NCBI RefSeq assembly: GCF_011386835.1
Contig: NC_088797.1
Location: 64,257,587 to 64,321,586 of the forward strand
Direction: 5' to 3'
DNA: 64,000 nucleotides
Origin: Chrysemys picta bellii
Lineage: Eukaryota; Chordata; Testudines; Emydidae
The translations under genes and the position numbers were made by a program. Under the pieces are notes generated by a model. That model searched no databases. It was not told where the DNA came from and saw only the letters and a program-made list of their open reading frames with translations. Shown here one piece after another: positions 56,965 to 64,000 of this stretch. The stretch's first letter is position 1; each line of letters opens with the position of its first letter.

Positions 56965-58117
56965 AAGACACTTATTAGTCAACCTCCTATTTTAAGAGAT
57001 TATCACAAAGAATCCACAAATGGATAGAATACTATTCTGCTCCATCTTTATTAGAAAACCACTTCTGTTAAACTATTTTAGTTGGTCCCTTAAGATAGGT
57101 TTCACTATATTTCTCTTGAATACTGGGATTTTTCTTGATGGTAGTTCAAACCTAATTAAAATTTTACATTACTTTTGTACTGACCATTTATCGATGTTTC
57201 TGGAACTTAAACAATTCAACGTGCATTGCATTTTTTAACAAAGTCCCTTTCATTATTTCAGTGGTAGCTATGCACCAGATCTAAGTAGTGGAACCAGATA
57301 TTAACTCATAATTGTTATGTACGCTATGATAAAAACAGTGACTTTTCCTTTTAAAATAATCAAGCTGTCTTTATACATATTTTTATATTGTGAAAATAGG
57401 TTTTGCTAGTGAAAGCAAGTGTTCTTTCAAAACATTTAGACAGCGGAACTTTTATATTTATTTATTTTTACACAGTGACCCAATTTAGAGGACTAGAAAA
57501 CTGAAAGACAGAGAACTGCTGTGCCACAATTTACGCACATTTTACAATTGTTATCTTTTATATCTGGATTTTCTCAAACTAGCAGTAGATCTATTTATAA
57601 AGTTCCAACACCTGACAAACAAGTTAAAACTTCACGCTTTAAAATATTGTTTACATTTTGAGTGCACACTATTTGACTACAGTTTTAAAGCAGATAAAAT
57701 ATCTTATTATTGAACTTCTATGTTATGTAGTTAGCTAGAGGAAGTGTGAATCAGCACCTCCTCATTGGTTTCCTTTAATTTTTTTTCTTTTACATGTGAG
57801 CATATACTTTAGAACTTTGAAAGTTAATTATCATCATGCATAAGCTCCAGATGCTGTATTCCTAAGACATTCTTTAAATGTTATAGACTTACAATACAAC
57901 TGTAAGGGAGCGAAATCAAGTTGATATTGCTTGCTTTGTCATTTAGCCAGTTGCTTAGTGCACATACTGTGCATGCATGCTATTTTAGTCTGCGTTTTCT
58001 CAGCTAGCACCTTGTAAAAGAGCTAATATGTCTGAATTTCCTGTTTACAAATAACTTGATCTCATACATTTCTAATCTAGATGCTTTATATAGTTTTTTA
58101 CTGTGAAAAATTGCAGA
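56965..58117. other. ADK intron, no supported feature
   Basis: AT-rich sequence without recognisable repeats. Confidence 0.5.
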
Positions 58118-62043
<3,926 letters not shown>

Positions 62044-62338
62044 CAGGGTTAGGCAACCTATGGCACGCGTGCCAAAGGCGGCATGTGAGCTGGTTTTCAG
62101 TGGCACTCACACTACCCGGGTCCTGGGGGCTCTTCATTTTAATTTAATTTTAAATGAAGCTTTTTAAACATTTTAAAAACCTTACTTACTTTACATACAC
62201 CAATAGTTTAGTTATATATTATAGACTTCTAGAAAGAGACCTGAAAATATTAAAATGTATTATTGGCATGCGAAACCTTAAATTAGAGTGAATAAATGAA
62301 GATTCGGCACACCACTTCTGAAAGGTTGCCAACCCCTG
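62044..62338. mobile_element. hAT-type MITE with perfect 8-bp duplication
   Basis: The left end CAGGGTTAGGCAACCTATGG and right end 'aaggttgccaacccctg' are inverted. GTATAACC flanks both sides (62036-62043, 62339-62346). 295 bp, non-coding. Confidence 0.93.
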
Positions 62339-62490
62339 GTATAACCCTACACATGGAATCTACAAGGAATGTTTAGAACAGTAGGGCACGAATCCAGAGA
62401 AAAGTTTAGACAGGAAAAGCATGTAATAAACAGTGTTTCCTCATCAAAAAACTCGATGAGAATAAAGATAAATGAGAGAGAAGAATATTA

Positions 62491-62797
62491 AGGGTACATC
62501 TACACTGTTTAAAAACAAAAAACTCACAACAACGAGTCTCAGAGCCCAGGTCAACTGACTCAGGCTCATGGAGCTTGAGCCACAGGGCTAAATATAGCAA
62601 TTTCTACTCGGGCTGAACCCCAGGCTCTGAGACCCACCCCACTCATCAGATTTCAGAGCCTGGGCGGGAATGTCTATTTTGCTATTTCAAACCCTGTAGC
62701 ACAAGCTTCAGTCAGTTGATCTGACCTCTGAGGGCAAGTCTATACTGCAAAACAGAACCTGCAGCAGTGAGTTTCAGAGCCCAGGTGACCTGACTCA
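62491..62797. mobile_element. Harbinger-type MITE fragments, two partial copies
   Basis: It starts 'aagggtacatctacactg'. The sequence 'tcagagcccaggtcaactga' (62541-62560) returns as 'tcagagcccaggtgacctga' (62774-62793), so a second partial copy starting near 'gagggcaagtctatactgc' (62730) follows the first and is cut by the Harbinger element at 62798. Confidence 0.6.
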
Positions 62798-64000
62798 GGC
62801 TATGTCTACACTACCAATTTTTGTCGACAAAAGTGATGGCGACACCCAAAAGTCGACACAAAAATCGGAATCTCATTTTCACATTTACTCCCTCTGTTGG
62901 CAGAGCGCATCCACAGTGGGGGCACCATCCTCGACAGTGTGAGCATTACACTGTGGGTACCTATCCCACAATCCAGGTCAACGCTTTTTGTTGCTAGGTG
63001 TTGTGGGAAAGCGGAGCAGATTGCGGCGCATCTTGGGACCTGGCTTAATGTCCCATAATGCATTGCTTTGTGTCCCAGCAGTCCATGGGCTTCCGGCTTT
63101 CTTTTATGGCATTTTTGCAACGGTCAATCTCTGCTGTTGACCTTGGCATCTTTGTGGGAAGGGATGGACCTTGCATGGCTCTCCTAATGCTCTGTTAACT
63201 ATCATGAAGACATTGTGGATGGCAGTGCAGTTAATTGTCAAGTTCCTAACTGAAGAACACTCGCAGACGCCCAACATAGATTACTTTTGGCATTCACAGA
63301 CCAGCTGCATAGGGTAGACCATCACTTTTGGGCTCATGAAACAAGCACTGAATGGTGGGATCGTATCATCATGCAGGTGTGAGATGAAGACCAGTGGCAA
63401 CAGAATTTTTGGATGTGGAAAGCCACCTTCCTGGAGCTGTGTGTGGAGCTCGCCTCAGACCTGTGGCGCAAGGACACCAGAATGAGAGCTGCCCTCTCGG
63501 TAGAGAATGGTGGCAATCGCTGTATGGAAGCTGGTGACTCCAGACTGCTACTGGTCGGTCGCGAATCACTTTGGAGTCAGGAATTCGACCGTTGGGACTG
63601 TGTTAATGCAAGTGTGCAGGGCAATTAATCACATCCTGCTACAAAGGACCGTGACTCTGGGAAATGTGCATTAAATAGTGGACGGCTTTACAGAAATGGG
63701 GTTCCCTAACTGTGGAGGGGCGATAGATGGCGCACACATTCCAATTTTGGCACCAGACCACCTTGCGACAGAGTACATCAATAGGAAGGGGTACTTCTCC
63801 ATGGTGTTGCAGGCGTTTGTGGATCACTGTGGGCGTTTCACTGACCTCAATGCAGGGTGGTCTGGGAAGGTGCATGAGCCACGCATCTTCTGGAACACCA
63901 GCCTGTACGGAAAGCTACAAATGGGGACTTTCTTTCCAAACCAGAAAAAGTGGGGGATGTTGAAATGCCCATAGTGATCCCGGGAGACCCGGCATACCCT
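62798..64000 (+). mobile_element. Second PIF/Harbinger element, left part only (runs off the window)
   Basis: The left terminus GGCTATGTCTACACTACC matches that of the 11122 element at 16 of 18 positions, and the subterminal 'ctatcccaca' is shared. The HARBI1-like coding region follows. The right end lies beyond 64000. It has inserted into a MITE of its own superfamily. Confidence 0.8.
63204..64000 (+). pseudogene. HARBI1-like transposase, broken and truncated by the window end
   Basis: Across frames: the N-terminal segment around TSTEWWDRI, then 'VWKLVTPDCYWSVANHFGV', and GGAIDGAHIPILAPDH with the first catalytic D, in the open frame 63678-63974. This is followed by NRKGYFSMVLQAFVDHCGRF and a segment (about 63842-63914) that the copy at 11502 has lost. 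A frame change near 63945 leads to the second D region at the window edge. In-frame stops occur upstream (e.g. TGA near 63380, TAA near 63673). It is a homologue of 11502-12711 from the same or a sister Harbinger family. Confidence 0.85.

Overview
This is vertebrate nuclear DNA, most likely from a non-avian sauropsid and probably a turtle. That reading rests on the mix of repeats: CR1 LINEs, a DIRS-type tyrosine-recombinase retrotransposon, PIF/Harbinger elements with their MITEs, several hAT families and LTR remnants in AT-rich, gene-poor sequence. The species call is inference. The only host coding sequence I recognise is one 79-nt exon at 58198-58276 (+), which encodes 26 residues of adenosine kinase (ADK), including the PfkB glycine-rich substrate motif. 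The rest of the window therefore reads as ADK intron, over 58 kb upstream and over 5.7 kb downstream of the exon.

Layout. 0-4.8 kb: a duplicated 200-270 bp segment, a solo LTR, a reverse-strand CR1 3' end and a Tc1/mariner-type MITE. 4.8-7.2 kb: a complete hAT transposon with a perfect 8-bp target-site duplication (TSD) and an uninterrupted 602-codon transposase, inserted into an older LTR-like repeat. 11.1-18.3 kb: a 7.2-kb PIF/Harbinger element carrying a broken HARBI1-like transposase (+), a two-exon Myb/SANT-like partner gene (-) and a small intact ORF of unknown function (+). Nested inside it at 13310-15850 is a different 2.5-kb element whose single gene belongs to a protein family I cannot assign to a named transposon superfamily. 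It has short terminal inverted repeats (TIRs), a TTAC duplication, and an in-window paralogous empty site that fixes its ends. 18.7-30.7 kb: DIRS remnants, CR1 3' ends and Harbinger/hAT MITEs. 30.7-32.2 kb: a hAT foldback element. 35.7-43.6 kb: a layered stack in which a CR1 LINE is split by a 4.5-kb DIRS element with legible inverted terminal repeats (ITRs) and an internal complementary region, and then by a 1.45-kb hAT element that itself carries a GC-rich MITE. 44-64 kb: foldback MITEs, four short hAT elements with 8-bp duplications, an LTR, a long CR1 copy, the ADK exon, and the start of a second Harbinger element cut off by the window end.

These genes form no operon or pathway. The ADK exon is under host selection. 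The rest are mobile-element genes, and only the hAT transposase and the small Harbinger ORF are still open. The most promising object is the nested 13310-15850 element: its boundaries can be proven within this window, its protein has zinc-binding pairs and an arrangement of acidic residues that could be an RNase H-like transposase core, and its 5' region holds four copies of a TGATGCAA-type motif.
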